Positions 34,629-36,054 of a stretch of DNA of 36,054 nucleotides are shown piece after piece. The stretch comes from a virus. The translations under genes and the position numbers were made by a program. The number at the start of each line of letters is the position of its first letter. Position 1 is the stretch's first letter. The DNA lies in IMG/VR virus record IMGVR_UViG_3300023210_000104, positions 1 through 36,054 of that record. One strand, written 5' to 3'. Under the pieces are notes generated by a model, which saw nothing but the letters and a program-made list of their open reading frames with translations, made no database searches and had not been told where the DNA came from.

Positions 34629-34677
34629 AATATTAGATTTAATTTATATCTATATTATTACACAAATTATTAACTTT

Positions 34678-35730
34678 TTAATTACCAGATCTTTCGTCTT
34701 TCTTTTTAGGCGATGACATTAGTTTTTTAACAGTGCTTTTTAAGTTTGTATTTGTATTTAAATTATATTTACCGCTTTTAACATCCCTATTAAAATCATC
34801 TTTCATAAACCTTAAGTTGTCTGCTGAGTTTTGTCTTTTAGTAGCTGTCTGACTTTGATCAATATAATTTTGTACCATACGCGCGTTAAGATAAGCAGCT
34901 TGGTTACTTACTTCTGTTTTGCCAGTTCTAGGGTTTGTTCTGACAGGGCGTGTAGATCTTAGGAATTTATCGTTCTGCATGTCTGTTCTAGCTGTTTCAA
35001 TTGAAGATTTTAAATTAGATTCGCTGCCCGTCGCTTTTGCGGATTGTAAATTTTGCGATATATTCGCAGAGACCTTAGCTCCTTGATCAGCTTCTTTTAA
35101 TGTTTCTCTAACACCACTGTATCCAAACTTAGCGTCATTATCCTGCTTATTTTTTAAATCTTGAGCTACAGTATTTTTGCTTATATTAGAACCCATAGGT
35201 GCTCCGTAATTCCTCAAATTATCTCGCTGCATTGGATCATTGATTGTTGGATTTATATTAAACCTTGAGCTTAAATGTTTATATCTGGAGTCATCACCCT
35301 TGTTGGTAAAAGAAGCCTCTATAACTTTATCGTCTTTTAGTGAATTAGCAAACGCATCTTTCCCCCTATATCTAAATGTAGGAAATTCTATTGAGTTTTC
35401 TTGATTTGCACCAAGCGGGTCAGCCTTAACTTCTTCTGCAAATTTTTTGCCATCATATATTGCTGCGTTAAGATCGCCGCTAGCATTGTGGGTGGGATTT
35501 GATGGTTCACCTGTATTATGTATAGGCGCACCGTAATTTAAGCCAGATTGAAATATTGGGCCATCGTTTGCCTTCATTTCTATAGGAGCGCCATACATTG
35601 TAGCTGGGCTATTGCTCCCGTCTTTATCTAAATCTCCTAGTAGCTTTAAGCTGCTGCCTTCTTTTAATTTGTCGGACAGCTTCATAATAGGATTTCCATT
35701 ACCGCGCCCCGGTTCTTGTGTATATGCCAT
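34678..35730 (-). CDS. YGAP-repeat protein, unknown function
   Basis: A 350-aa hydrophilic, probably largely disordered protein. A repeated tetrapeptide-type motif appears three times: MYGAPIEM (about residue 45), NYGAPIHN (about 66) and NYGAPMGS (about 174). It starts MAYTQEPGRGNGNPIMKLSD and ends in a Lys/Ser-rich tail (MSSPKKKDERSGN). The middle is rich in Asn, Lys, Asp and Ser with a predicted helix in AAYLNARMVQNYIDQSQTAT. No enzyme motif. Such composition fits an internal head or DNA-associated cargo protein, but this is inference. It follows the zincin-like gene by 10 bases. Confidence 0.6.
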   Translation of the reverse strand: MAYTQEPGRGNGNPIMKLSDKLKEGSSLKLLGDLDKDGSNSPATMYGAPIEMKANDGPIFQSGLNYGAPIHNTGEPSNPTHNASGDLNAAIYDGKKFAEEVKADPLGANQENSIEFPTFRYRGKDAFANSLKDDKVIEASFTNKGDDSRYKHLSSRFNINPTINDPMQRDNLRNYGAPMGSNISKNTVAQDLKNKQDNDAKFGYSGVRETLKEADQGAKVSANISQNLQSAKATGSESNLKSSIETARTDMQNDKFLRSTRPVRTNPRTGKTEVSNQAAYLNARMVQNYIDQSQTATKRQNSADNLRFMKDDFNRDVKSGKYNLNTNTNLKSTVKKLMSSPKKKDERSGN

Positions 35731-35740
35731 TTTTTTTATT

Positions 35741-36049
35741 TTATGCGTTTCTATATGCTTCTGCCTCCCAAGGCAATTTTTTATTTCCTTCCTGCATTTC
35801 CGATCTTAAATATTTTTTACCTTTCCAGTAAACGTATTTATCGTCGTAATTTAGATCACCTCTTTTCATTTGATCAATGTGAACTTTTTCATGATCAACC
35901 ACGCCTTGCATTTGTGCAGCGCTTAAGTTCTCATCAATTATTATTGTACCATTATTATTTGCTTTTCCAAGAACCCCATCCTCCATACTTACATTATATA
36001 TAGGGGTATTATCCACCTCGTAAGGCGCGCTGTTCATTTTAAAAGCCAT
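35741..36049 (-). CDS. Small zincin-like protein (HEKVH motif)
   Basis: A 102-aa protein. Residues 53-57 are HEKVH within GVVDHEKVHIDQMKRGDLNY, the zinc-binding HExxH helix; a candidate third ligand lies in LPWEAEAY (E95 or E97) about 38 residues later, as in gluzincin-type folds. Before the helix, NNNGTIIIDENLSAAQM is the expected beta-strand/edge pattern. The fold is therefore probably a minimal metallopeptidase domain. The N-terminus MAFKMNSAP resembles MAFKLGNP of the cysteine-hydrolase-like protein downstream. Target is unknown: capsid-assembly processing or a host protein are both possible. Only 5 bases precede the ATG in the window; these read TAG directly before it, so an upstream gene may end there. 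Confidence 0.7.
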   Translation of the reverse strand: MAFKMNSAPYEVDNTPIYNVSMEDGVLGKANNNGTIIIDENLSAAQMQGVVDHEKVHIDQMKRGDLNYDDKYVYWKGKKYLRSEMQEGNKKLPWEAEAYRNA

Positions 36050-36054
36050 CTATT

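Noticed and set aside
34629-34677. Bacteroidota promoter (TAnnTTTG) before the 112-aa secreted protein
   Set aside because: Only an imperfect TAATTTG with wrong spacing and no clear -33 element; not enough to call. I did not scan every gene interior for promoters.
1-36054. CRISPR arrays, diversity-generating retroelement, integrase or insertion sequence
   Set aside because: No regular direct repeats, reverse transcriptase, recombinase motif or terminal inverted repeats were seen in any gap or frame; gaps are too short.

Overview
The window is about 36 kb of the late (virion and lysis) half of a tailed-phage genome, most likely a lytic podovirus of a marine or aquatic Bacteroidota (Flavobacteriia-type) host. 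The reasons are the short-tail gene set (portal, ring/adaptor-like proteins, nozzle/muzzle-like proteins, ejected internal proteins, no tape measure or sheath), AT-rich DNA, A/T-only leaders without Shine-Dalgarno sequences, and proteins that recall crAss-like and marine flavobacterial phages. Host and family are inferences from remembered sequence families; no search was run.

Layout: one plus-strand gene, the 3' part of a class I ribonucleotide reductase large subunit (3-1190), runs convergently into a single ~34.8 kb minus-strand block. A hairpin terminator at 1196-1223 serves both sides. Read in transcription order (right to left), the minus block starts with small accessory proteins: a zincin-like protein, a YGAP-repeat protein, a small secreted protein and a putative NlpC/CHAP-like cysteine hydrolase. 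Next come a secreted DUF4846-like protein and a holin-like protein (probable lysis pair), two small conserved unknowns, a double-barrel GroES-like co-chaperonin, a possible small terminase, the large terminase, portal, scaffold candidate, major capsid protein, a conserved unknown, two ring/adaptor-like proteins and two nozzle/muzzle-like proteins. The block ends with a cassette in the order GNAT fold, gp14-like, gp15-like, then a giant 3157-aa protein, which matches T7 genes 13-14-15-16. Two tiny Lys-rich proteins and an M15 peptidase close it.

The standout is the 3157-aa ejected-type protein. It carries a zincin motif (HEVAH), a segment resembling sigma-70 region 2, a HAD-phosphatase signature and a hydrophobic C-terminal region. 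It looks like a polyvalent protein delivered into the host with the genome. The other notable object is the internally duplicated GroES-like protein next to the terminase.

Coding density is very high. No gap exceeds about 80 bases, five gene junctions use one-base TAATG overlaps, and one pair overlaps by 56 bases in different frames. I see no tRNA, CRISPR array, integrase or insertion sequence.
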